In this document: positions 1 through 5,901 of the stretch, piece after piece
Layout of the letters: every line of letters starts with the position of its first letter
Numbering within the stretch: position 1 is the stretch's first letter
Origin: Sphingomonas sp.
GTDB taxonomy: Bacteria; Pseudomonadota; Alphaproteobacteria; Sphingomonadales; Sphingomonadaceae
Assembly (NCBI GenBank): GCA_030146605.1
Contig: JASLBO010000424.1
Span: 1 to 10,598 of the forward strand
Reading direction: 5' to 3'
DNA: 10,598 nucleotides
Translations under genes and position numbers: made by a program
Notes under the pieces: model-generated
What the model was told of the DNA's origin: nothing
What the model saw: only the letters and a program-made list of their open reading frames with translations
Databases searched by the model: none

Positions 1-209
1 ACGGAACGCGCTCCGTGAACCGCGCTGGCGCAACGGCAGCTAACCCTAGCTTAAATGCCCAAAGCCGACGTTCCGCTACACCCGATAGCGGACACTCACG
101 CCGGATGCGCGTGAGTGTCCGCTATCGGGTGTAGCGGAACGTCGGCTTTGGGCATTTAAGCTAGGGTTAGCTGCCGTTGCGCCAGCGCGGTTCACGGAGC
201 GCGTTCCGT
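1..209. repeat. Long perfect inverted repeat at the left end (fold-back)
   Basis: Bases 1-101 are the exact reverse complement of 109-209, leaving a 7-base loop (CGGATGC, 102-108). I checked the arms in ten-base blocks and found no mismatch. The right arm runs on without a break into the membrane protein gene whose stop codon is at 209-211, so 109-209 is probably the genuine genome sequence and 1-101 the inverted copy. The arm holds no gene. It contains a smaller hairpin (CCGCTA 119-124 with TAGCGG 132-137) and a GTTAGC motif at 166-171. A perfect fold-back starting at base 1, matched by another at the opposite end, is typical of chimeric reads or amplification products at a contig edge. A replicon closed by hairpin telomeres would look similar. 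Confidence 0.95.
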
Positions 210-544
210 TACAGCAGGCCGCTGGCCTCTCGCGCTGCTCTGATCCTGAGCATTCGGCCAACGCAGTACCCAACGAATACAGCGATCATCCAGCATAGGG
301 TCGGCTTTGATAGTGCGGTCATCAGAAGCGCGATAATCAGCATCGCGCTATATGGTGCAGGATCCTCCGGGTGTGAGCCAACCGATGAGAGAAAGCGACA
401 CAAGGCGACTGTGACCGGCAAGGTGAACATCGCGACAAACATCCCGCGCCGTGCGACAGAAGCCCTCACCAGAACGGCGGTGACAGCCGCTAAAATGGCG
501 ATGAGGGGCAGAGCATAAAGCACTTCAGAGTGATAACCGCTCAT
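209..544 (-). CDS. Small four-helix membrane protein of unknown function
   Basis: This frame encodes 111 residues starting at MSGYHSEV. I see four hydrophobic stretches, at about 8-27, 34-53, 66-81 and 83-102, joined by short loops. The loop between helices 2 and 3 is polar and acidic (GSHPEDPAP), and the C-terminus is basic (RMLRIRAAREA). It is probably an inner-membrane protein; I recognise no family. I chose the ATG at 544-542 because AGGGG lies 10 nt upstream and the first helix follows directly. An in-frame ATG at 610 would add 22 polar residues and run through the upstream repeat. The TAA stop is followed at once by a short imperfect hairpin (194-209). The gene sits between two copies of a CAGCTAAC-containing repeat, so it may be a mobile cassette. 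That it is a gene is likely; its role is unknown. Confidence 0.6.
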   Translation of the reverse strand: MSGYHSEVLYALPLIAILAAVTAVLVRASVARRGMFVAMFTLPVTVALCRFLSSVGSHPEDPAPYSAMLIIALLMTALSKPTLCWMIAVFVGYCVGRMLRIRAAREASGLL

Positions 545-555
545 CTTTGACGATC

Positions 556-643
556 CCCTAACGCTCCCATCGAAAGTTTGGGCAACTTCCGCTTCAAGCG
601 ACTGCCGCACCGCCTGCTAACGTCCGCAGTTGAGGCGTTAGCT
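556..643 (-). repeat. attC-like repeat upstream of the small membrane protein gene
   Basis: On the minus strand this segment begins GCTAACGCC (about 642) and ends GCGTTAGGGG (about 556). TAACGC at 559-564 is complementary to GCGTTA at 635-640, enclosing about 70 nt. A second, tighter inverted repeat pairs GCTAACG 616-622 with CGTTAGC 636-642. Integron attC sites have this layout: an inverse core ending AAC, a core starting GTT, and a total of roughly 60-140 bp. The gene start follows the GTTAGG end by about 12 nt, as in cassette arrays. Downstream of the gene stop the same orientation of GCTAAC recurs (171-166), and both copies share ACGG(T)CAGCTAAC. Against this, the inner L-box pairing is poor and no integrase is present. 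It could simply be a dispersed noncoding repeat. Confidence 0.3.
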
Positions 644-695
644 GACCGTCCGCTTTAGCCCCGCCGGGGCGGCAACTCGGCCGCTGGCGGGGGCC

Positions 696-854
696 TCAGA
701 CTCCGGCCATCGCATTGGTCGCGGTTCCGAAGATGGTGGCGAGGTTCAGCCCGAGCGCCTGAAACGCCATGATGCAGGCGACGGCGATCAGCGCGGCGAT
801 CAGCCCATATTCGATGGCCGTGGCGGCGGTCTCGTCGCGGATTAGATTGCGCAT
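696..854 (-). CDS. Flp family type IVb pilin
   Basis: This 52-aa protein has the full Flp prepilin layout. A short charged leader (MRNLIRDETA) is followed by the mature start ATAIEYGLIAALIAVA, with the Glu+5/Tyr+6 pair of class IVb pilins, then a hydrophobic helix and a short tail ending NAMAGV. Prepilin peptidase should cut after residue 10, where this protein has Ala instead of the usual Gly. Flp subunits are exported and assembled by the Tad machinery into adhesive pili. No tad or cpa gene lies nearby, so the partners must be elsewhere. The ATG at 854-852 has AGAGGGG 7 nt upstream. In-frame upstream starts would add non-pilin sequence and were rejected. The Shine-Dalgarno bases can pair with an upstream CCCC run. 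Confidence 0.9.
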   Translation of the reverse strand: MRNLIRDETAATAIEYGLIAALIAVACIMAFQALGLNLATIFGTATNAMAGV

Positions 855-860
855 GTCTGG

Positions 861-876
861 TCCCCTCTTGGGGGGA
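861..876 (-). promoter_or_regulatory. Small hairpin covering the flp ribosome binding site
   Basis: On the minus strand TCCCCCCAAGAGGGGA can form a five-pair stem (TCCCC with GGGGA) around a six-base loop. The right arm is the Shine-Dalgarno sequence of the pilin gene, seven bases before its ATG. If it forms in vivo it would limit translation of an abundant secreted subunit. The stem is short and could be chance in GC-rich DNA. Confidence 0.25.
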
Positions 877-961
877 TTGTCGGTCAGGAGGGGTTGCCGG
901 GGCGTTAACCTGCACCATCGGCGTTGCGGCTCAAGGGTCAGTTTCATTTAGGCTGATACTA

Positions 962-1038
962 TTCCCCTGCGAAAGCAGGGGTCCAGGGTCATAAGCGGGG
1001 CCGCTCTCGGCTCCTGGGCCCCTGCTTTCGCAGGGGAA
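962..1038. repeat. Dispersed palindromic repeat (alphaproteobacterial REP-like element)
   Basis: Arms 962-987 and 1013-1038 are 26-base reverse complements with one mismatch. Each arm is itself a small hairpin (CCCCTGC-GAAA-GCAGGGG). In one frame it reads as SPAKAGAQ...DPCFRRG, a signature I remember from spurious short proteins annotated in sphingomonads and related alphaproteobacteria, where this element occurs in many intergenic copies. It lies between the 340-aa gene (ending at 1070) and the pilin gene, both on the minus strand, and may stop or process the upstream transcript. No poly-T tract follows, so I do not call it a standard terminator. Confidence 0.8.
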
Positions 1039-1069
1039 CTGAACTGCTTCAACTTAGGTGGAATTGACG

Positions 1070-2092
1070 CTAGGTCTCGCTGCTTCCGGCCTCGCCTCTC
1101 CGGCGGGCCTTCCACTCGGCCCAGCTGTCCTCGCGCGCCGCAGCCTCCCACTCCAGTTGCGCCTCGGCAATCCGATGCTCTGCAGCAGCCTGTGCGCGCT
1201 CCCGCTCGTTGCGCGTCTCACCGGAACCCAAATAGGAGCTAGGCAGGGTCTCCCACAAGTGAACGGCCGGCCGGTCCGGCTCTCCACACTGCTCCCACAC
1301 GGCCCGGCGGAAAGTGTCGAGCCTTTGGCTGAGCGGCGATGCGAACAGCGCCTTCCGGCCATATGCATGCTCGTCCTCCCCCGACGTCAAATGCTCGATG
1401 AGATCGAGGCCGAGACCGCCGCAATCGAGGATGAGTTCGATGTGAGTCAGCTGACGCAACGTGAAGTCGGCAGCGACAACTCGGCCGCTCAACCGATAAT
1501 ATCGCTCCGAGCGGATCTTGGCTTTGTAGCGCTTGAGGATATCGGCGAACCATGCCTCTCTCTGCTTCTCCTGCTCGGGCGTTGCGGGTTGCTCTGATTG
1601 CCCCGCCTCGGCGCGTGCCCGACACACAGGACAATTCTCTTGCGCCTCCCGCGCCACCGTTTCGGGGTTCCGCGTGCCTGCGGCGAGCGCGCCCGCGCCG
1701 AACCTGCCGGGCAGATAGTGGCGTAGGATGAACGTGATGAGCCGATCATTGTACCAGCGCCGCTCGCCGCACTGCTCGCCCTTGTAGAAAATCGGAATGG
1801 GTACGCCCTCTCGCGCACGCTCAATGGCGATGTCGGCAAGGCTTTGAACGCCGTGCGCGAGGGCGGCTTCCCAGGCTGCCCGAAAGCTCTCCGAACCCGG
1901 GGCGAGCCGGAGCTGATAAGCGCCGACCGACGCCATGTTCACGCGCTTCGCGGCGGCGAGCACCGAACCGGTCTCTGCAAGCGCAGCGATGAAAGCGCGC
2001 TGACGCTCGGCGGTCCAGCCGTCGTAGCGATACTTCCTCGGCACCGGCGTGAAATCGGGAACGATGAGGGTGGATGGGACCCGGTTCTGCAT
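1070..2092 (-). CDS. Hypothetical protein with N-terminal helix-turn-helix
   Basis: This 340-aa protein begins with a basic tail. Residues about 28-60 (ERQRAFIAALAETGSVLAAAKRV...) form a helix-turn-helix of the homeodomain/terminase-small-subunit kind. A conserved block follows (FRAAWEAALAHGVQSLADIA, then RRWYNDRLITFILRHYLPGRFG to about 131), then a charged linker with one CPVC pair (154-157), a middle region, and a highly charged Ala/Glu/Arg-rich helical C-terminus (about 293-333). I recall similar N-terminal blocks in uncharacterised sphingomonad proteins but cannot name a function. DNA binding is an inference from the HTH. The ATG at 2092 has no Shine-Dalgarno; a -10-like TATAGT five bases upstream suggests a leaderless message. 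The gene lies 110 nt downstream of the EcoRII-type gene on the same strand and may have its own promoter. Confidence 0.75.
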   Translation of the reverse strand: MQNRVPSTLIVPDFTPVPRKYRYDGWTAERQRAFIAALAETGSVLAAAKRVNMASVGAYQLRLAPGSESFRAAWEAALAHGVQSLADIAIERAREGVPIPIFYKGEQCGERRWYNDRLITFILRHYLPGRFGAGALAAGTRNPETVAREAQENCPVCRARAEAGQSEQPATPEQEKQREAWFADILKRYKAKIRSERYYRLSGRVVAADFTLRQLTHIELILDCGGLGLDLIEHLTSGEDEHAYGRKALFASPLSQRLDTFRRAVWEQCGEPDRPAVHLWETLPSSYLGSGETRNERERAQAAAEHRIAEAQLEWEAAAREDSWAEWKARRRGEAGSSET

Positions 2093-2110
2093 TCACGACT
2101 ATATAACCAA
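2093..2110 (-). promoter_or_regulatory. Candidate leaderless promoter (-10 TATAGT) of the 340-aa gene
   Basis: Minus strand TATAGT (2103-2098) matches five of six bases of the -10 consensus and ends five bases before the ATG, so transcription would start at or next to the start codon. That would explain why no ribosome binding site is visible. The -35 region is poor (TTCCTA or TCCTAC at 17-18 bp). The stretch 2093-2160 is clearly richer in A and T than its surroundings. Confidence 0.35.
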
Positions 2111-2202
2111 ATGGGTTTGTGTAGGAAAGAGATTTGTTCCGTGTATGTTCAGCAGGTTGGGATCTCGACGCGATCGCCAGCGACTGCGTTATTCGCGCGC
2201 GA

Positions 2203-3429
2203 TTAGCCCATTGCCGTCTGCCGTCCCTTGACCAGCGACAGGAACGTCCCGAGGGATATCAGCCAGCTTTGCTGCGCTGGACGATAAGTGAGGTGGAGCC
2301 GCGAGGGCAGAACCAGACGAAGCTGCCTCGCCTGCATCTCTCGCGTCTGGTTCTCGGAGATGCCGGGTTCGAGCGTGAGCAGATGCTTTTCGGAGATGCG
2401 GTCGGCTTCCGAGAGGATCTGACGCCACCGGTCCTTGGCGGTCGATTTGGCGCCGAGCATGGTCAGCCGTGAATCGGGAAAGGCCGGATCGCGATATTGC
2501 ATCGGGCCGGGAAAGAGGAAGTCGGGCTTGTTGCGGTTCTCGGTTGCGGCGCCGCGGCGATGCTGGATCCCGTGTGCCACGAATATCGCTTCCAGATGAT
2601 TCTCGAGCGCTTGTCCGGCGCGCGACTTGCGGCGATTCTGCACGCTGAGCGAGAAGGACAGGAAACCGTCCACATCCGCGCCGTCTGACGCCATGAACCC
2701 CGCGGCGATCCGCTCGGCGACGATCCGTCGTTCGAGCCGGCGGAATAATTGCTCTTCACGATCCATCCACTCGACCAGAACCCGATCCGGATCGTCCAGC
2801 GGAGAGATGTGCGACAGCGACGATCGCGCGAGTTCCGAGAATGTGCGCGTCGATGGCATTGTGAGGCCGAAGGGTTCGATGAGCGTGTCGAGCTGTCTCG
2901 CTGCCGGCTCGTCAGGGGCGATGCCGAGTTCGTCGAGGATATAGCGCGCGGCAAAGTCGAGCTCGGCGTCGTTCGGTCCCTCGATCGACTGGAAGGTGAA
3001 GCCGAACATCGGCTGATCATGCAAGCCGAACAGCCAGAGGAGCTGGTTCTGGATCGTGCTTTCCGCCGGGGTGATGACCGCAAGCAACGATCCGTCGCGT
3101 CTCAGTGCGATGAATAGCATGTCGTCCGCCCGCATCATCTCGGTGACCGCGTTGGTCGAGTAATAAAGGTGAAATTCGGGCGCGCGCGGCTTGCCTTTCC
3201 GCACGTTGGACCAGCTCATGAATCCGTCTTCAGCCAGCGCTTCCTGCTCGCCGGAGAGCCAGATGAAGCGCGTCGGGATGCGCCTGCGGTCCTCGAGGCC
3301 GAGCAATTGCCGTAGCGGCAGTGTCCCCTGAAACTCGTGCTGATTCGACTTCTCGGTGATCGTTTCGACAAGGGTGAGGCGCTTGGCCACGACTCCTGCG
3401 AAAAGGTCTGAGAGAAATCCACGCCGCAT
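2203..3429 (-). CDS. EcoRII-type restriction endonuclease (CCWGG)
   Basis: This 408-aa protein is close to the 404 aa of EcoRII, a type IIE enzyme that cuts before CCWGG and is stimulated by a second site. Residues 1 to about 180 should be the effector DNA-binding (B3-like) domain, including WSNVRKGKPRAPEFHLYYS at 73-91. The C-terminal half is the PD-(D/E)XK nuclease: KPDFLFPG (D303), Y312, then GAKSTAKDRWRQIL with K328 and K332, and E341. These sit at a constant +4 offset from the EcoRII residues D299, Y308, K324, K328 and E337 as I remember them, so the active site looks intact. I chose the ATG at 3429 because it overlaps the vsr stop (TGATG) and AGGGGA lies six bases upstream; an ATG at 3474 would intrude 46 nt into vsr. 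It is last in the dcm-vsr operon. Confidence 0.93.
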   Translation of the reverse strand: MRRGFLSDLFAGVVAKRLTLVETITEKSNQHEFQGTLPLRQLLGLEDRRRIPTRFIWLSGEQEALAEDGFMSWSNVRKGKPRAPEFHLYYSTNAVTEMMRADDMLFIALRRDGSLLAVITPAESTIQNQLLWLFGLHDQPMFGFTFQSIEGPNDAELDFAARYILDELGIAPDEPAARQLDTLIEPFGLTMPSTRTFSELARSSLSHISPLDDPDRVLVEWMDREEQLFRRLERRIVAERIAAGFMASDGADVDGFLSFSLSVQNRRKSRAGQALENHLEAIFVAHGIQHRRGAATENRNKPDFLFPGPMQYRDPAFPDSRLTMLGAKSTAKDRWRQILSEADRISEKHLLTLEPGISENQTREMQARQLRLVLPSRLHLTYRPAQQSWLISLGTFLSLVKGRQTAMG

Positions 3430-3881
3430 CAACTTCCCCTGATTTCTAGCCTCGGGATCTCCGATCTGATCCATTCTGCGCAGGAGGCCAGCACGTCTTC
3501 AATCGGCAATCGCGTCCGTCCCTTCAGCGCGCATTCCCAGATCACCGCATAGCGCCAGTCGGTCTTCGCGAGCGTCGCCTCGGCCTTCGCATCGAGCTCC
3601 TGGTTCCGCGCGATCTTCGTCCGCCAGAATTCCTCGCGCGTCTTGGGCCATTTGAATAAATGGCAGTCATGGCCGTGCCAGAAGCAGCCATGCGCGAAGA
3701 GGACCGCGCGATGGCGCGGCAGAATGATGTCCGGGGTTCCGGGAAGCGATTTGTCGTGCAGCCTGAAACGGAAGCCGCGGGCGTGCAATCCTTTGCGGAG
3801 CAGCAGTTCCGGATTGGTGTTCTTGCCCTTGATGCCCGCCATCATCCGGCTGCGGACCGCAGCCGAGACCACGTCAGCCAT
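3429..3881 (-). CDS. vsr: Very short patch repair endonuclease Vsr
   Basis: Vsr nicks DNA 5' of the T in T:G mismatches made when 5-methylcytosine in CCWGG deaminates, starting repair back to C:G. The 150-aa protein (E. coli Vsr is 156 aa) keeps the key residues at E. coli numbering as I recall it: E25 in NPELLLRK, catalytic D51 in GTPDI, H64 and H69 in FAHGCFWHGHDCH, and the zinc ligands C66, H71, C73 and C117. It should be active. Its ATG lies inside the dcm coding end (8-nt overlap), much as vsr overlaps dcm in E. coli, and its TGA overlaps the endonuclease ATG. No clear Shine-Dalgarno precedes it, so translation is probably coupled to dcm. The frame ends with a short variable tail. Confidence 0.96.
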   Translation of the reverse strand: MADVVSAAVRSRMMAGIKGKNTNPELLLRKGLHARGFRFRLHDKSLPGTPDIILPRHRAVLFAHGCFWHGHDCHLFKWPKTREEFWRTKIARNQELDAKAEATLAKTDWRYAVIWECALKGRTRLPIEDVLASCAEWIRSEIPRLEIRGS

Positions 3882-5115
3882 AAGCGACTGCCGGCTCCCG
3901 ATCGGGTCGCGAGACGGAGACGGGGGTCGCGTGCCCGGTAGTCGGTTGCGCCAGCGCGTCTGCCAGATAAGGCTTCATGGCCTGGGCGAGGAACTCGACC
4001 ACCGGCACGACCACGGCATTGCCGAACTGGCGATACGCCTGTGTGTCGGACACCGGGATGTGCCAGCGGCGGTCGCCGCGGTCGAAGCCCATCAGCCGGG
4101 CGCATTCGAGCGGGGTGAGGCGGCGCGGGCGCTTGCCGGGTTGCGCGATCAGGATCTCCGAGCCGTCCTTGTAATAGCGCGCGGAAAGGGTGCGGGCGAC
4201 GTCGTTCGGGCCGAACAGACTGTAGCCGAAGCCGTTGCCCTTCGACGCGTGCTTCGCCTTATATGCCTGGAGATAGTCCCAGAGGCGCGGGGTGAGCGTG
4301 TATTTGGGATCCACCTCGTCATGCGGCTGGAGGATGCTGCCGAGCTTCGGGCCGTCAGTCGGCAGTTCGAGCGCCTCGAGATCGAACGCGGTCTTTTCAC
4401 GGAAGCCCAGGATGAAGATCCGCTCGCGCTTCTGCGGCACCCAGGGCGCGGAGCTGATCACGCGCGTCTGGACATGATAGCCTAGTTCGTTCTCGAGCAC
4501 GTTGATGATCGTCGCGAAGGTGCGGCCCTTGTCGTGCCGTTCGAGATTTTTGACGTTTTCGAGCACGAAGGCCGCCGGGCGGTGATGCGCGATGATCTGC
4601 GCGGTATCGAAGAACAAGGTGCCCTGTGTGTCGCACAGGAAGCCATGTGGGCGGCCCAGCGCGTTCTTCTTCGAGACGCCCGCGATCGAGAAAGGCTGGC
4701 ACGGGAAGCCGCCGAGCAGCAAATCGTGCTCGGGAACGCGCTCAGGATCCTCGGCAAAGGGGCGGATATCCCCGGCGAGCGGATGATTGTCGCGGAAATT
4801 GCGCGAATAGGTCTCCTGCGCCTTGGCGTCCCATTCGGAAGTGAAAACGCAGTGACCGCCGATCGCCTGAAAGCCGATCCGGAGGCCCCCGATCCCCGCG
4901 AACAGATCGATGAAGCGGAAGGCCGCGTCGTTGGATGCGGCGGGGGTGAGTTTGGCGATCATCTCGAGCGTGCGATAGATCGGCGCCTTGGGCTCGATCT
5001 CGCCCCGCTCCCAGCGATATACCGCGCTGGCGGAATAGCCGAGCTCGCTGGCCAGCTCCTCGACGCTCATCCCGGTCCGCTGCCTGAGTTCGGAAAAGCT
5101 TAGCGCACCGTGCAT
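3874..5115 (-). CDS. dcm: DNA (cytosine-5) methyltransferase, Dcm/M.EcoRII type, with N-terminal HTH
   Basis: This 413-aa enzyme transfers methyl from S-adenosylmethionine to C5 of the inner C of CCWGG, protecting DNA from the neighbouring EcoRII-type nuclease. Visible motifs are I (FIDLFAGIGG, 68-77), IV with catalytic C139 (GGFPCQPFS), VI (ENV, 186-188), VIII (QKRERIF, 228-234), IX (RRLTPLECARLMGF, 331-344) and X (QFGNAVVVPVV, 363-373). The recognition region (about 250-325) carries LTPRLWDYL, KGNGFGY and RTLSARYYKDGSEILI, which resemble E. coli Dcm. Residues about 7-55 form an XRE-like helix-turn-helix, a part used for self-regulation in some relatives such as M.SsoII. I chose the ATG at 5115 because AGAGGT lies five bases upstream; a TTG six codons earlier overlaps that signal. 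It is the first gene of the operon. Confidence 0.95.
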   Translation of the reverse strand: MHGALSFSELRQRTGMSVEELASELGYSASAVYRWERGEIEPKAPIYRTLEMIAKLTPAASNDAAFRFIDLFAGIGGLRIGFQAIGGHCVFTSEWDAKAQETYSRNFRDNHPLAGDIRPFAEDPERVPEHDLLLGGFPCQPFSIAGVSKKNALGRPHGFLCDTQGTLFFDTAQIIAHHRPAAFVLENVKNLERHDKGRTFATIINVLENELGYHVQTRVISSAPWVPQKRERIFILGFREKTAFDLEALELPTDGPKLGSILQPHDEVDPKYTLTPRLWDYLQAYKAKHASKGNGFGYSLFGPNDVARTLSARYYKDGSEILIAQPGKRPRRLTPLECARLMGFDRGDRRWHIPVSDTQAYRQFGNAVVVPVVEFLAQAMKPYLADALAQPTTGHATPVSVSRPDREPAVAYG

Positions 5116-5126
5116 CGAACACCTCT

Positions 5127-5140
5127 GGGACAATTTCTGG
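5127..5140. promoter_or_regulatory. Possible operator half-site in front of dcm
   Basis: GGGACAA (5127-5133) is followed by TTTCTGG (5134-5140), about 12-25 bases before the dcm ATG. The GGACAA half matches one arm of the operator I remember for the HTH-bearing methylase M.SsoII (an inverted repeat of GGACAAATTGTCC type). The second arm here matches poorly. With an HTH domain on this Dcm, binding at this spot would repress the operon. This is inference from one half-site. Confidence 0.25.
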
Positions 5141-5162
5141 CATTCTGATCGAGAGGCTCACA

Positions 5163-5195
5163 GCGCGCAAGAACAAAAGAAGATCGCTTGCGCGC
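5163..5195. promoter_or_regulatory. Perfect 9-bp inverted repeat upstream of the R-M operon
   Basis: GCGCGCAAG (5163-5171) and CTTGCGCGC (5187-5195) are exact reverse complements around a 15-base A-rich loop. The repeat lies about 50 nt upstream of the dcm ATG and about 40 nt downstream of the 178-aa gene. It could end that gene's transcript, although no T-run follows the stem on the minus strand, or it could be an operator for the methylase operon. A weak -35/-10 pair (TTGCGC, 17 bases, CAGAAT) overlaps its dcm-proximal arm. Confidence 0.4.
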
Positions 5196-5232
5196 ATTCT
5201 GTGGATGACGGCGCGCGTTCAGCCCCCGATCC

Positions 5233-5769
5233 TCACCCCATCGCCGAGCGCAATTCCGCCATCCGCGCGTCGATCGGTTCGAGCCGCCGCTGGTCCTCGG
5301 GCGAGAAGAGCGGCAGCACGTCCATCCCCGGCTCCCAATAGGGCCGGGTGATCGCGCCGCGCTGCGCGACGAGCGCGATATATTCGCGGACCAGCGTTTC
5401 ATGCCCGTCGGGCGCCATGATGTTGGGGCGGAAGGTGGTGGGGTCGAACGGCGCGGCGGGATCGGGCAGGAACAGCACGCGCGCGGGTTCGCCGGGCTGG
5501 GGCGTGACGTCGAGCAGGTCCCCGTCCGGGCCGCGCCACACGGCGTGGTGCTCGGCCTCGAACCAGCGGCCCGGCCAGCGCCAGATCGCCCAGCCATAGA
5601 CCGCCTCGCCGCCGTTCGCCTGCGCATGCGTCTCCGAATTCTCGAAGCAATAAGCGGGTTTGGCGATCGCGGCGGGCTGGACGGGCACGTAGACGGGCGT
5701 TTCGGGCGAGATCGTCGCGCAAAAGGCGAGGGTGGCCGAATCGAGCTGTTCGGGAGGTCCGAGGATCAT
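5233..5769 (-). CDS. Protein of unknown function with conserved Cys-His-Asp pattern
   Basis: I do not recognise a named family for this 178-aa protein. Its centre looks conserved: CFENSETHAQANGG (C41), YGWAIW (58-63), FEAEHHAVW (H74, H75) and DLLDVTP (D87). A Cys, then a His, then an Asp within about 50 residues, on what look like beta strands, recalls cysteine peptidase/transglutaminase-like folds or a metal site. No signal peptide or membrane segment is visible, so it is probably cytoplasmic. It starts at the ATG 5769-5767, with only a weak AGG directly upstream. It diverges from the aminotransferase fusion gene across 132 bp, and lies 117 nt ahead of dcm on the same strand with a hairpin between. 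Nothing ties it firmly to either neighbour. Confidence 0.7.
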   Translation of the reverse strand: MILGPPEQLDSATLAFCATISPETPVYVPVQPAAIAKPAYCFENSETHAQANGGEAVYGWAIWRWPGRWFEAEHHAVWRGPDGDLLDVTPQPGEPARVLFLPDPAAPFDPTTFRPNIMAPDGHETLVREYIALVAQRGAITRPYWEPGMDVLPLFSPEDQRRLEPIDARMAELRSAMG

Positions 5770-5901
5770 CCTGCCGGGCTAGCCCCGGCGCGGCGCCGCG
5801 TCCATCCGCGCGCGGCGGCGGCTTTACGAAATCGAAGGCTCGGCGCGGCTAGGCTCGCGCGATCGTGCCGGCGCGTCCGGCGAACTGCGTGGGGGATGTT
5901 T

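Noticed and set aside
651..695. GCCCC-GCC-GGGGC stem as a pilin terminator
   Set aside because: The stem is short and no T-run follows on the minus strand.
2096..2120. AACC-AAATG-GGTT near-palindrome upstream of the 340-aa gene as an operator
   Set aside because: Only four base pairs per arm; easily chance in an A/T-rich spacer.
3643..4485. Plus-strand open frame of 280 codons
   Set aside because: Lies opposite vsr and dcm, whose catalytic residues are all intact on the minus strand.
5116..5133. TTG start six codons upstream for dcm
   Set aside because: The ATG at 5115 has AGAGGT at proper spacing, and the upstream codons cover that signal and the candidate operator.
5401..5901. In-frame upstream extension of the fusion protein to 5401
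   Set aside because: It runs antisense to the 178-aa gene, has no domain and is basic and low-complexity. The ATG at 5902 has a ribosome binding site.
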